64,000 bases of DNA from Acidobacteriota bacterium (lineage in GTDB: Bacteria; Acidobacteriota; Thermoanaerobaculia; Multivoradales; J023), in NCBI GenBank assembly GCA_029263395.1, contig JAJCXO010000208.1:1-64000 (forward strand), read 5' to 3'. Below the pieces are notes generated by a model that was not told the DNA's origin, did not search any database, and saw only the letters and a list, made by a program, of their open reading frames with translations. This document shows, piece after piece, positions 19,113-28,307 of the stretch. The position numbers and the translations under genes are program-made. Numbering within the stretch: position 1 is the stretch's first letter; each line of letters starts with the position of its first letter.

Positions 19113-19922
19113 ATGAATGAGCCGAAAGTTTTAGAGGTCGTAGAGTCCATCGAGTTCCGCTACTCTGAGGACGACCGCGTGACCTATGCTGTTCCTGCAG
19201 GCCTTGTCTTGCACCGAGGAGAGACTTGGTGCATCCGAGGAGTGAGTGGTTCGGGCAAATCGACCCTGATGACGCTACTGGCGGCCTTGCGGCGCTTTTG
19301 CCAGGGGCTGATCTGTTACAGCTTCAGAGATGGGTTACCGCGCTATGTGTCGGCGAAAATATGGCAGCAAGCGGTGGGGCCAGATCTGTGGCGTCGCATT
19401 GGATTCGCCTTTCAGCGGCCTGAGCTGATCCGTTCGCTCAACGTTCGTGACAACCTGAGTTTGGTGCTCGACAACAGTGCGCGGCACGCCGCTGCTCTCT
19501 TTGATGATCAGGAGTGGCAAAGCATCGCCGATTCCAGGGTCTGGAAGGTATCTGGCGGTCAGGTCCAACGTTTGGGGCTGCTGCGTGCCTTCGGCGAACA
19601 ACAAGACCTGGTTTTTCTCGACGAGCCGACCAATAACCTCGACTGTACCAATCGGGATGCAGTAGCGAGCTTCGTCCGTGACCAACGCTGCGATCGGGCG
19701 TTGGTCGTGGTTTCTCACGACGAGGAGTTTATCGAGACGCTCGAAATTGACTGTGTATTCAATATCGAACAGCAAATGTCCGGCGACGGATCGATACATA
19801 GGTCTCTGGTTGCTGAGCGTCCGCCGAAGAAACGGAGCCCGATCAATCCAAAAAGTCAACAAGACGCCGTCGAGCCCATAGTGCCCAACTGTAGACGAGT
19901 CGGCATGGAGAACCAGGTATGA
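19113..19922 (+). CDS. ABC transporter ATPase (LolD/FtsE/MacB type)
   Basis: The 269-residue protein has a complete nucleotide-binding domain: Walker A GVSGSGKST (43-51), Q-loop Gln101, signature SGGQ (147-150), Walker B with Asp170-Glu171 in VFLDEPTNNLD and switch His202. The size and single-domain layout fit the FtsE/LolD/MacB group, which pairs with FtsX-type permeases and drives mechanical work across the inner membrane rather than bulk transport. A cognate permease of that type is encoded two genes downstream (21796). The stop overlaps the start of the vWA gene by four bases (ATGA). The C-terminal 40 residues are basic and unrelated to the core. Confidence 0.85.
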   Translation: MNEPKVLEVVESIEFRYSEDDRVTYAVPAGLVLHRGETWCIRGVSGSGKSTLMTLLAALRRFCQGLICYSFRDGLPRYVSAKIWQQAVGPDLWRRIGFAFQRPELIRSLNVRDNLSLVLDNSARHAAALFDDQEWQSIADSRVWKVSGGQVQRLGLLRAFGEQQDLVFLDEPTNNLDCTNRDAVASFVRDQRCDRALVVVSHDEEFIETLEIDCVFNIEQQMSGDGSIHRSLVAERPPKKRSPINPKSQQDAVEPIVPNCRRVGMENQV

Positions 19923-21781
19923 AGTTGCGAGCCCTGCTACACCTCTGCGGCGGCTTATTGTCCGTTGCTTTCTGGCTGTCCGCGGATTCTGTCTCCGCCC
20001 TTACCCCCTCTCGCACCCAGGAGAATGTTCAGAGAAAAGCGGTCGTCGTGGCTCATGACGGCAAGCTTTATAACAAATCCCACGGCGATGACAGTGCCGA
20101 GGCTCATTTCATGCAGGTTTACTTCCTCTTGGAGGGAGCGGTCGCAGGTCGAGTGCCAGTTTCCTTGGAACCGAATCAAACTGAGCCGGACGGTTGGCTT
20201 GCTCGAGGGACCTTCGCGGAGTGGAACACTCTCCAGATGATCAACTTTGTGACGCAGTCAGGCCGAGAGCTTGCCAAGATATTCGACAACGCTGGTTGTG
20301 CGGAGGTTTTCGGCTTGACTGGCAATACTGACGGTTGTGTCGAACTGGGCAGCGAGCCCCGGCGATCCGGCAAAGTCCGAGACGACTATGCCTTGCTGGT
20401 ACCGGTCTTTGCGCGCGAGGGTGAGAATTACAAAGGTGGCTTTGTCAGGGTCACCGCCGACGGCCCCACGGTGCGTCCCCAGGAGGACGCCGATGCTGCA
20501 CAACGAACTGCAACCGGCGGCGGCAAACTGGGCTACGATCTCATTCTTGTGGTCGACGCGACTGCCAGTATGGAAAAGTGGTTCCGCCCTACTATGCGGG
20601 CGTTGCGCTCATTCATCCGCACCTTGAAGAGTGAGATCGGCTCTGGTGAGCTCGAAGCGCCATTCAACGTTGGTCTTCTCTTCTACCGCGATCGAAAATC
20701 GGAGCAGGATTGCAGCATCGGCTATCTGACCCGCTGGGCCGTCGATCTGACCAGCAATATCGAAAGCGTTGGCGACGCCCTGGAGCAAGAGCGCGAGGCG
20801 GATTGCGGGAGCGACGAGATCGCCGAAGCGGTCTACGATGCATTGAACCGTTCCTTGCAAGACCCCAAGTGGAATGATGGCCACTTTAAGGTTGTTTTGC
20901 TTGTTGGCGATGCGCCGCCGCATCCACCAGGCAGCCACAGCAAGAATCCTCTGGGCTTCACTGCCGAGGCAATCACTGAGATGGCGGGCGCGTCCAATGT
21001 TCGACTTTTGACGTTCAAGATCGGTCTCGACGACGCGGACGAGTTCGAGAACCTGGCTCATGGTGGCAGCGAAGAAGTTCAAGGGAGGTTTCGGGCTCTA
21101 GAACCCAATCCTCTGGCCTACGAAGAGGCGCTGCTCAAGGCGTTGCGCGAAGAGTGGGGGCTCCTGACCAAAGCTAACAAGATAGTTCAGGCGGGTATCG
21201 ATCGGTCCCAACTTCAGAAGAATCCGGGTGTAGCGCAAGCCGCTGGCATCCAGCTCGATGCCTATGAGCTACCGATCATTGTCGCTAACCTGCCTCCGAG
21301 CTCGTCGGGAAAGGCGCCTCCTGAATTTGTCGAAGGTTGGGTATCAAAGAAGATTCAGCAGAAACTGGCAGTCGGCGAGTTCATTTTCATAGATCGCCGT
21401 CAGGTGCAGCTGTTCGCCAACGTCATCGAGACGATAGCGCTCCGTGCGCAGGACGGGATCGCCGAGGGCAGCGATGTATTTATCAACAGCCTGAGAAGCT
21501 CGCTGGCTCAGATGCTGAATGTCCAGCCGGACCAGTTGTTTCGCTCCGGTGAGTCGTTGGAGAGCATGATGCGAAAGGCAAACATACTGCCGTTCCGAAC
21601 CACGGTGCTGCGTTTCTCGGCGGAGGAAGTTAATCAATGGAAGCCTGCCGACTTCGAACGGCTCAACAAGATCTTGAGCGAAAAGACCGAGCTTCTGCGC
21701 GCACATGCACAAAAGCCCGGGAATCAACATCTGTTTGGAAGTCGGCCACATGTGTATGTTCCACGAGATCTATTTCCTTGA
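19919..21781 (+). CDS. Exported von Willebrand factor A domain protein
   Basis: The 620-residue protein starts with a signal peptide (cleavage near ADSVSA). A vWA domain begins about residue 204, with the MIDAS-like sequence VVDATASM (Asp213, Thr215, Ser217), followed by FYRDRK and LLVGDAPPH motifs of the metal-binding vWA fold. The region before it (about 30-200) and the C-terminal 200 residues are not recognised. Because it overlaps the ABC ATPase gene and precedes the permease, it is probably the periplasmic partner of the transporter, a role known accessory proteins play for FtsEX/MacB-type ABC systems. Ligand and partner are unknown. Confidence 0.8.
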   Translation: MKLRALLHLCGGLLSVAFWLSADSVSALTPSRTQENVQRKAVVVAHDGKLYNKSHGDDSAEAHFMQVYFLLEGAVAGRVPVSLEPNQTEPDGWLARGTFAEWNTLQMINFVTQSGRELAKIFDNAGCAEVFGLTGNTDGCVELGSEPRRSGKVRDDYALLVPVFAREGENYKGGFVRVTADGPTVRPQEDADAAQRTATGGGKLGYDLILVVDATASMEKWFRPTMRALRSFIRTLKSEIGSGELEAPFNVGLLFYRDRKSEQDCSIGYLTRWAVDLTSNIESVGDALEQEREADCGSDEIAEAVYDALNRSLQDPKWNDGHFKVVLLVGDAPPHPPGSHSKNPLGFTAEAITEMAGASNVRLLTFKIGLDDADEFENLAHGGSEEVQGRFRALEPNPLAYEEALLKALREEWGLLTKANKIVQAGIDRSQLQKNPGVAQAAGIQLDAYELPIIVANLPPSSSGKAPPEFVEGWVSKKIQQKLAVGEFIFIDRRQVQLFANVIETIALRAQDGIAEGSDVFINSLRSSLAQMLNVQPDQLFRSGESLESMMRKANILPFRTTVLRFSAEEVNQWKPADFERLNKILSEKTELLRAHAQKPGNQHLFGSRPHVYVPRDLFP

Positions 21782-21795
21782 CGAGCGGGGGGCTC

Positions 21796-23745
21796 ATGAA
21801 GAAGCGACGGTTAAACGCTAGCGTCCGGATTTTCGTCGAGCTGCTCTTGAAGGGGCAGCAGGTAGACTGGAAGTACAGTCTGGTGATTGTTTTAGTGATT
21901 ACTGGCATGTTTTCGACGCCCTTGGCACTGGGCTCGATCCGCAATCGCGTCTACGCTGCCGTCAAAGAGCAGATCGAGAAAGAGAACAATGCTCGTGAAG
22001 TCAGTATCCAGCTGGCTCGAGACGACGCTCCGCCTCTCGACCAGCAGCTGATCAGTGGCCTGCAGGCTCGCTTCCCGGATCTGCAGGCGGTGGGGAACCA
22101 CAAGTTGGTGGTCAGTGTCGAGGGTCCCGAGGGAGCTGACTTTCTAACCCTCCAGACCCTGGTCTCGGATGACCCTCGCCAAGATCCTCTGGGAATAATT
22201 CCTGCTTTGCCTGAAGATTTCGGGCTGACGGACCTGGTGGTCTCTGATGCTCTTGGGCGCTTGCTCTATGGCGGATCCTGGGATTCTCTCTGGACCGACG
22301 AAGGATTTCAGGGACCACCGCTGGAGTTGCGGATCAACGAGCTCTCCGTGACTAAGCCACTGCAAGCGGTCGCGCGCCGTACCCTTCCTGGTCGGGGGCT
22401 CTATGGTAGTCAAGATCTCGGAGTCGCGCTGCGGCGCTTCACCCGTGGCTTCGGCTCTGCCGAGCTAGGGCTTCCGGTTGATCCCGGACTGGTTGCGCAT
22501 GCTCTACCGCGGTTGGCAGCGACTAGCTGCATCGTTTTGCTCGATGAGGCAGATCCAACCTGCGATGATGTGGGGCGCGATCGGCTGCTGCGAAGATTTC
22601 GCGAACTGCAGCTCGAGGTCGATCTGGAACCGTCCCTCGATCTTCCCTCCATCGAGGGCTATCAACCGCTCAGAGTCCCGCTCACCGAGCTGCTAGACGA
22701 GGGGGATCGCGTGGTCCGGCGCGAGATTCTGGGTGACTGTGAAGAGGCTCTGGCGCTGCACCTGGTAGAGAGCTGCAGTTCCGCTTTTGCATGGTCCGAG
22801 ATAAATGTTCGACTCCAACTGGAACGCTCAGGTGGTCTGCTGTCTTCAGCCGAGATCATGGCAGCTCCGGCAGCAGTGCGGGCAATGCTCCCGGGTCGCC
22901 GAGAGCTCGCCGACCAGCGAGGTGTCGCGCCGCCGAGACAGGGTTCTCTAGGCTTGACCGTGGCCGCGAGTTCCAAGCTGGAGCTCGCGGAAGAAGTCAG
23001 CCTGCGGGTGGGCGCCAAGTGGTTGGGAGCCAGGGTTGAAGGATTTTACCGTTGTCCGGAAACCGACAACTGTCCAGCATTCGCGGATCCAAAGGCCTCG
23101 TTTCGCCTGCAGAATCTTCAGGCTGGCACAATTGAGCTAATTTCACGTGATCCACTGACCTATATCCCGGCAAACCTGAACGACGAGTTTGATGAGGTGC
23201 TGGTCTACGTTCCGAGAGTCGAAGAGGTTGAGGCCGTAAGCAAGGAGCTACGTTCTCTCTATCCCGGCACTAACGTTCAGTACAACATTGCAGCCTTGGA
23301 CAAGCTGCAGCGTCAGAATTCTCGCCTTTCGACTCTCTTCAATATCACCATCGTCTTATCGGCGTTGTTCATTGTCTTGGCTATCGGAGCTTTGGCTAGG
23401 ATAAACATTGAACGTCGCAGCCGGCAGATGGCTCAGATGCTCCTCCTTGGATTTTCCCGGCGATTCGTCCGTTTTCTCATTGTTGCCGAGTACCTGTTCC
23501 TCACGACGCTCTCTTCCGTTGCCGCACTCGGTTTGACAGCTTTTTTCTGTGCCGTGGCTCGTTGCATTCTTGGTAGTAGCGCCAACAACGCCGAGCGAGG
23601 TTTCAGGGTCATCGTGCAGTCGATGAATGTTGACACCAAAGCGTTTCTTCAAGTCTTCTTCGTGGTGGCAGTTTGTACCTGGTTTGTTGCGCTACTGTCG
23701 GCTCGCAAGGCTGCTAGTACCGATCCATTGAACCTGCTGGACTAA
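21796..23745 (+). CDS. FtsX/MacB-type ABC transporter permease
   Basis: The start was placed at ATG 21796, where a G-rich ribosome site and the basic MKKRRLN start precede the first membrane span. The longer upstream frame overlaps the vWA gene. The 649-residue protein has one N-terminal transmembrane helix (about residues 30-50), a very large extracytoplasmic domain (about 55-520), then three C-terminal helices. That is the layout of FtsX-like permeases (pfam FtsX). The last span is followed by SARKAASTDPLNLLD, a typical FtsX ending. With the ABC ATPase at 19113 it should form a mechanotransmitting complex. The large periplasmic domain is not recognisable and may be system-specific. Confidence 0.8.
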   Translation: MKKRRLNASVRIFVELLLKGQQVDWKYSLVIVLVITGMFSTPLALGSIRNRVYAAVKEQIEKENNAREVSIQLARDDAPPLDQQLISGLQARFPDLQAVGNHKLVVSVEGPEGADFLTLQTLVSDDPRQDPLGIIPALPEDFGLTDLVVSDALGRLLYGGSWDSLWTDEGFQGPPLELRINELSVTKPLQAVARRTLPGRGLYGSQDLGVALRRFTRGFGSAELGLPVDPGLVAHALPRLAATSCIVLLDEADPTCDDVGRDRLLRRFRELQLEVDLEPSLDLPSIEGYQPLRVPLTELLDEGDRVVRREILGDCEEALALHLVESCSSAFAWSEINVRLQLERSGGLLSSAEIMAAPAAVRAMLPGRRELADQRGVAPPRQGSLGLTVAASSKLELAEEVSLRVGAKWLGARVEGFYRCPETDNCPAFADPKASFRLQNLQAGTIELISRDPLTYIPANLNDEFDEVLVYVPRVEEVEAVSKELRSLYPGTNVQYNIAALDKLQRQNSRLSTLFNITIVLSALFIVLAIGALARINIERRSRQMAQMLLLGFSRRFVRFLIVAEYLFLTTLSSVAALGLTAFFCAVARCILGSSANNAERGFRVIVQSMNVDTKAFLQVFFVVAVCTWFVALLSARKAASTDPLNLLD

Positions 23746-23759
23746 GAGAGAGGTTGGCG

Positions 23760-25100
23760 ATGAGCAAGTGTTGGATCCTCACCCTGTTCCTGGTCGCTTC
23801 TGCAACATCGGCACTCGCGGGGCAAGGAGAACCTCATTGGAGCTTGCCTTTGCACTTGGTTGGCGAATCGCCGAACAAAACCCCGGCATTCTTGCTTTGC
23901 TTGACACCACGAGAGCTGTGGCCGCCAGCGGACAAGTGTCAGACTTCAGGTTGGTTCTTCGTCGAAGAGAATCCACCGAACGAGGTCCCGGTGTGGGCCT
24001 CTGCAATCTGTGATTTCGCCGTTCGGTACGGCACACAGACCTCTAGCGATCGACAGTGGATCGTCTCATACAAGGGGCAGCGCGCGGAGCCGCTGTTTCG
24101 AGTCGATTGCCAACAGAATCTGGCCTTCGAGGTCGTCGACGTGACGTCGAAGAAGGTGGATGTTGTCGACGCCTCGAGTCCGACGCTTGTGGGCTCAACT
24201 GGGCCAGATCTGACGCAGATCGACGAGCGTTTGATGGCGATCGACCAACGGCTGGCTACATTGTCGACCCTTGAAACGCTCGCTAGAGCTCATACGACGC
24301 TCGAACAAAAGATCGATGACCTGCGACAAGACTTCTTGCAGCAGTCGAACCTAGAGAAAACCCATAGAAAGAGCAAGCGGGAGCAGAAGGCTGAGAAAAT
24401 GTCCTGTCTGCGGCGAGATGGAAGTTTTGGTGGTCGCCCAGAGGTGATGGTGAGCGTCGACGGAACAGTGCTGCGATTTCTCGAAGTTCGCCCATCTACG
24501 GGCTCGGTTGTGATCGGTCTTAGTGAAGACCAAGCCACCGAGATGATGCAGCAAGTTCAGAACGCTACACAGGAGGCGATTCTGCCACGGATCTTTCTTT
24601 CGGTGCCGGCAGAAACGCGAGACGTGCGAGAGTTCTACCTTCAAGATCGACTCATCGACGACGAGCTCTACCATCGAGTCACCGACGGCGATGCACATCG
24701 CGTGTCGTATCGTGAAGCTCGGAGTTTTGTTGAGGACCTGAACCGGGCGTGCTCTGGCATCGCTCGTTTCGCCTTGCCCACCGAAGCGCAGTTCGTAGTT
24801 GCGGCGCAGATGCTCTACAACCCTGTAGTCAATGGTCTCAAACCGTGCTCGGCGCTGACTCGAATCGGAGCCGACCTGCAGTTGACGGAGTTGCTGGGTA
24901 ACTTCTGGCAGCTGACGAAATCCAAATGCCAGGCTTTTGCTGAAGACTCCGTAGCATCATGTCCAGAACGCTCGTACATTCGTAAAGGGGGCACGGCGGA
25001 TTCGACGAATTCACTCGAGTGCGTGCCCGAGTACCGAAGTGCAGCCCCGGAGTCCGTGCTTCAGAAAGATACTTCGTTTCGGCTGGTACTGGCCGAGTGA
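23760..25100 (+). CDS. Exported protein with formylglycine-generating-enzyme-like (FGE-sulfatase) C-terminal domain
   Basis: The start was placed at ATG 23760, six bases after GAGAGAGG; a TTG two codons earlier is the alternative. Of 446 residues, the N-terminus is a signal peptide ending SALAG. A coiled coil lies around 155-205. The last 150 residues match the FGE-sulfatase fold in order: a VSYREARSFVEDLN helix, FALPTEAQF, ELLGNFWQLT, YIRKGG and SFRLVLAE. Catalytic FGE enzymes have two cysteines after the RGG motif. Here only one (SLECVPEYR) is present, so a binding role is more likely. It is the last gene of the ABC-vWA-permease operon, with a 14-base gap. Confidence 0.7.
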   Translation: MSKCWILTLFLVASATSALAGQGEPHWSLPLHLVGESPNKTPAFLLCLTPRELWPPADKCQTSGWFFVEENPPNEVPVWASAICDFAVRYGTQTSSDRQWIVSYKGQRAEPLFRVDCQQNLAFEVVDVTSKKVDVVDASSPTLVGSTGPDLTQIDERLMAIDQRLATLSTLETLARAHTTLEQKIDDLRQDFLQQSNLEKTHRKSKREQKAEKMSCLRRDGSFGGRPEVMVSVDGTVLRFLEVRPSTGSVVIGLSEDQATEMMQQVQNATQEAILPRIFLSVPAETRDVREFYLQDRLIDDELYHRVTDGDAHRVSYREARSFVEDLNRACSGIARFALPTEAQFVVAAQMLYNPVVNGLKPCSALTRIGADLQLTELLGNFWQLTKSKCQAFAEDSVASCPERSYIRKGGTADSTNSLECVPEYRSAAPESVLQKDTSFRLVLAE

Positions 25101-25115
25101 AGTAGCTCTAATTCT

Positions 25116-28100
25116 TCAGCGGTCTGCTGCCGCTCTTTTGGAATCAGTCGAGCTGTCAGCTCGGACCGATCGCCACCAACGGGCTCGGTGATCGCCAGTC
25201 AAAGTAAAGCCTGCCCAGAAGTAGGGGGCCGAATAGCTCTCGTCCTGCATCAGCTCGAGTTGGGCAGAGCGCAGCGCCTCGGCCGCCGGCGCGTTGTTGC
25301 GCCAGTGGCGGTAAAAGGCGATCATCAGTTCCTTCGAGGCCTGGTCTGACACTGGCCAGAGGGTGGCTAAGACCGACCGACTGCCTGCTACCAGAAAGGC
25401 CTGAGTGAGGCCGATGACTTCATCGCCTGCGGTCGACGCACCGACTGCTGTCAAGCAGCCCGATAGGGTCACGAGTTGGGTGCCTTCGAGATTCAGCTGG
25501 TCCCAGACTTCATGCACTGTCAGCGTCCCGTCGTTGTGCTGGTCGGAGCTGAGAGCGATACGACTGAAGGTCGGATTTGCAGGGACGTATTCACCATGGG
25601 CGGCAAGGTGGAGAAGCCCAAGGTTCCCGGCGCGCGCACGGACTGCGGTTTCCGTAGCCTTTGGCCCGAGAAGTGGCTGAGTGTCGAGGAATCGAGCGAT
25701 CGCCCGCGCTTCGCCGCGGGCTCCCTTTAGATCTCCCAGCTGAGTATCCGGGTCACCGAGGATCAACGCTGCTCGGCCTATCGAGTCAATCCTTCTAGCG
25801 AGGGTGGCCAATGCAGTGACGCTCGGGGCTAAGCTGAGGGTGTACTGCTCAATCATGTAGCTGTCTTTTTCCGGATCTCTCAGGGCGGCGAACGGCAGGT
25901 AGTTCAAGAGCCCGTAAGGCACCACGGTTACATGACGATAGCCGCGGAGCTCCTCGGCGATGGGTTGAATGAATCTTCCATGCAAAGATGTAGCTGGGAC
26001 GAGGGTGTCGGCCCCACAATCGCTTATCGGCACAGCTCCCCTGGCCATTGCTGCATGTCGTTTGCTCGGCGGCGCCAGACGCCAGCGAAGCTGTTGGACC
26101 TCGCACTCTGCCTCTTCTCGAGCTTTCTGATCCATCGTCAGTACCTGCGAAGCAACATTCTGACGATCTACGACCCACACCCACAAACGCCCAGCGGCCT
26201 CGCCTTGGTCGGCGAGGCCAGGAAAGTAAGCGAGGATGGCTTCGCCCTCCTGTAAGAGCTCGTGCTGTAGCCGCTCGAGTTTCACTGGGCTGACTCGAGC
26301 CAGCCTTTCTTTTCCAGGCGCGTCGAGTTTGCTTTGTAGCCGTAGTGCTTCGTATTCGTTGCGGTAGCGACTCAGGAGCTCTTTCTCGGCTTCGGTAGGG
26401 CGTCCCAGCTGTTCGAGGTCGAACAACTGGGTCAGCAGACGCTGGGCTCTTGGGTCGTTTGCCGGCCAGACTGACCCATCGTCGAGACGCTGCGGGCTTC
26501 CGAGAAGGCGGCGCAGCGTCCAGGCTCGTCCTCGCTCGGCAAGGTCGAATGCTTCTTGGTGCCGGCCCAGTCTTCCGGCCAACTCGACAGCGAGCTGGTG
26601 AAGAGCGAATCCCTTGCCACCGAAAAAGTTGGTCAAGGTCTCGTCGACGCGAAAAACATCGACGTGGGATTCGATGAATTCGATCGCTCGTCGACTGATT
26701 TCCAGGGCTTCAGGGAGTTGCCCGAGCTTCCAGTGCTGCACCGCAACTAGCGCGAGTACCCAGGCGTTCTGGTACCGAGGATAGTGCTCTAGAAGCACCC
26801 GAGTCGTACGCTCGGCCTTCTCGAGCTCGTTTTCCGCGATGTGCCCGAAGACTTGCAAGAGTAGTTCGAAGTAAGCAGGGGGAGCTGGTGTTGGGCGCGT
26901 TTCGCCGGTCGAAGCCAACCAGGGCAGGACCTGTTCGAGAGCAGCCATCGTCGTCTCGAGACCTTCCATATCGCGGTCTGGGGCAAATAGAAGCGACGAT
27001 ACTGCACTGAACATGCCGGACAATTGATCGAAATCCAGTCCCTTTGAGGTCGAATTGACGAATGAGGGGTCCATGCCCGTCAACAACATGGCGAAGAAGT
27101 CGTTGCGGTTGCTGGCTTCTGTCGCGACTCGATTACTCTCGGCGGGAAGGCCAATTTCTTCCAGGGCGAGAGCCCGAAACCAAGAGCCCAAGCTTCGCGC
27201 TCGTTGCGCCTCCTCGTTTTCGGGAACGCTCGCCAAAAGTGCATCGGCTTGCTGTAGCAAGACGGCGGCATCTTCCAGGAGACCCAGAAGCGCGAACGCT
27301 ACGCCTGCGCTCAATGCTAATTGCCCTTCGCGTGCAGGGTCTTTGCTGGTGAGCTCACGAGCTTCTGCGAGCTCTTCTCGTGCGTCTTCCAGCCGATTGC
27401 GACCGACCAGGTTCAAGATCTCATGGAGCGTGCCCAGATCGTCGACTCGAGACTCAGCAGTGTCTTCGGGAAGACTCGCCCGGGGTATATCGTGTTGGCC
27501 AGCGAGCCATATCGGGTTTGCGAGCTGGAGTATCGGATTGTTGTCGAGGGCTCCCCTCAACTCTTCCTCGGCGGAGGCTGTCGTGAAGAGCTCTGCGAGA
27601 GCTTCACCCAAGGTGTTGAGCAAGCCAGCTGTTGATGGATCGAGCTGCTCCTCCACTCTGGAGATCAGATTTTCCGGGGCTAGCGGAACAATGTGATTAA
27701 AGAAGAGAAGGGCCTCGAAGCTTTGGAGGGCCATGAAGGTTTCAGATCGAGAAAAGAGTGCCAAGATCTGACGCAGCTGATGTTCGAAACAAGCTACCGG
27801 CTCGTCGTCGGTGGCCATCATCGCAAGCATCTGCAGCAAGGGTGTGAGCTTCGCGGCAACCGTCTCCTTCAGGCCCAGGTCGCGCTGCAGAATCTGCTGC
27901 GACTGTACGAGATCACCAGCAACCGCTGACGCGAGGGCCTCCAAGAGTTCGCAGGTTGTAGATCCTGTTTCAGCGCTGCCAGCCTGGCAGGTGGTTTGGA
28001 CCTGAGCGAGATCGGGTGCGAGTCGGCAATCCATCTCGGGCAGATAAGGTCGTACCTGCCGTTCGTTGTCCTGATCCAGCTCGATGGCCGTGCTCTGGGT

Positions 28101-28196
28101 GTGGGGACCGGCTGGTGATGCCAGCGTCACTCCACTGATAGCGAGCGTGGCGAGCACACAGAGCATGACGGGTTTCCAGGGCTTTCCATCGAACAT
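25116..28196 (-). CDS. Exported TPR-CHAT protein (CHAT 4)
   Basis: The start ATG at 28196 follows a strong AGGAGGT ribosome site; an earlier in-frame ATG at 28253 lacks one. The 1026-residue protein has a signal peptide (ending near TLASPAG) and a Cys-containing N-terminal segment shared with CHAT 1 (CxxxxxQVxxxC spacing). Helical TPR-like repeats follow, with the RAWTLRRLLGSPQ motif and then a CHAT domain with His867 (HLAAHGEY) and Cys914 (LSGCLTAVG). The terminal FWAGFTLTGD motif is as in CHAT 1. It converges with the ABC operon, 15 bases away, and is followed downstream on its own strand by nothing. Confidence 0.85.
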   Translation of the reverse strand: MFDGKPWKPVMLCVLATLAISGVTLASPAGPHTQSTAIELDQDNERQVRPYLPEMDCRLAPDLAQVQTTCQAGSAETGSTTCELLEALASAVAGDLVQSQQILQRDLGLKETVAAKLTPLLQMLAMMATDDEPVACFEHQLRQILALFSRSETFMALQSFEALLFFNHIVPLAPENLISRVEEQLDPSTAGLLNTLGEALAELFTTASAEEELRGALDNNPILQLANPIWLAGQHDIPRASLPEDTAESRVDDLGTLHEILNLVGRNRLEDAREELAEARELTSKDPAREGQLALSAGVAFALLGLLEDAAVLLQQADALLASVPENEEAQRARSLGSWFRALALEEIGLPAESNRVATEASNRNDFFAMLLTGMDPSFVNSTSKGLDFDQLSGMFSAVSSLLFAPDRDMEGLETTMAALEQVLPWLASTGETRPTPAPPAYFELLLQVFGHIAENELEKAERTTRVLLEHYPRYQNAWVLALVAVQHWKLGQLPEALEISRRAIEFIESHVDVFRVDETLTNFFGGKGFALHQLAVELAGRLGRHQEAFDLAERGRAWTLRRLLGSPQRLDDGSVWPANDPRAQRLLTQLFDLEQLGRPTEAEKELLSRYRNEYEALRLQSKLDAPGKERLARVSPVKLERLQHELLQEGEAILAYFPGLADQGEAAGRLWVWVVDRQNVASQVLTMDQKAREEAECEVQQLRWRLAPPSKRHAAMARGAVPISDCGADTLVPATSLHGRFIQPIAEELRGYRHVTVVPYGLLNYLPFAALRDPEKDSYMIEQYTLSLAPSVTALATLARRIDSIGRAALILGDPDTQLGDLKGARGEARAIARFLDTQPLLGPKATETAVRARAGNLGLLHLAAHGEYVPANPTFSRIALSSDQHNDGTLTVHEVWDQLNLEGTQLVTLSGCLTAVGASTAGDEVIGLTQAFLVAGSRSVLATLWPVSDQASKELMIAFYRHWRNNAPAAEALRSAQLELMQDESYSAPYFWAGFTLTGDHRARWWRSVRADSSTDSKRAAADR

Positions 28197-28307
28197 CGTG
28201 ACACCTCCTGGTTTGGCGGAAAGACGGGTCTGCCTTTCCATAGGGAGAGACACGAGCGATACTGGAAAGTAGGCGCGCTGTGTGATCCTTGGAATGTGGC
28301 CTAGAGG

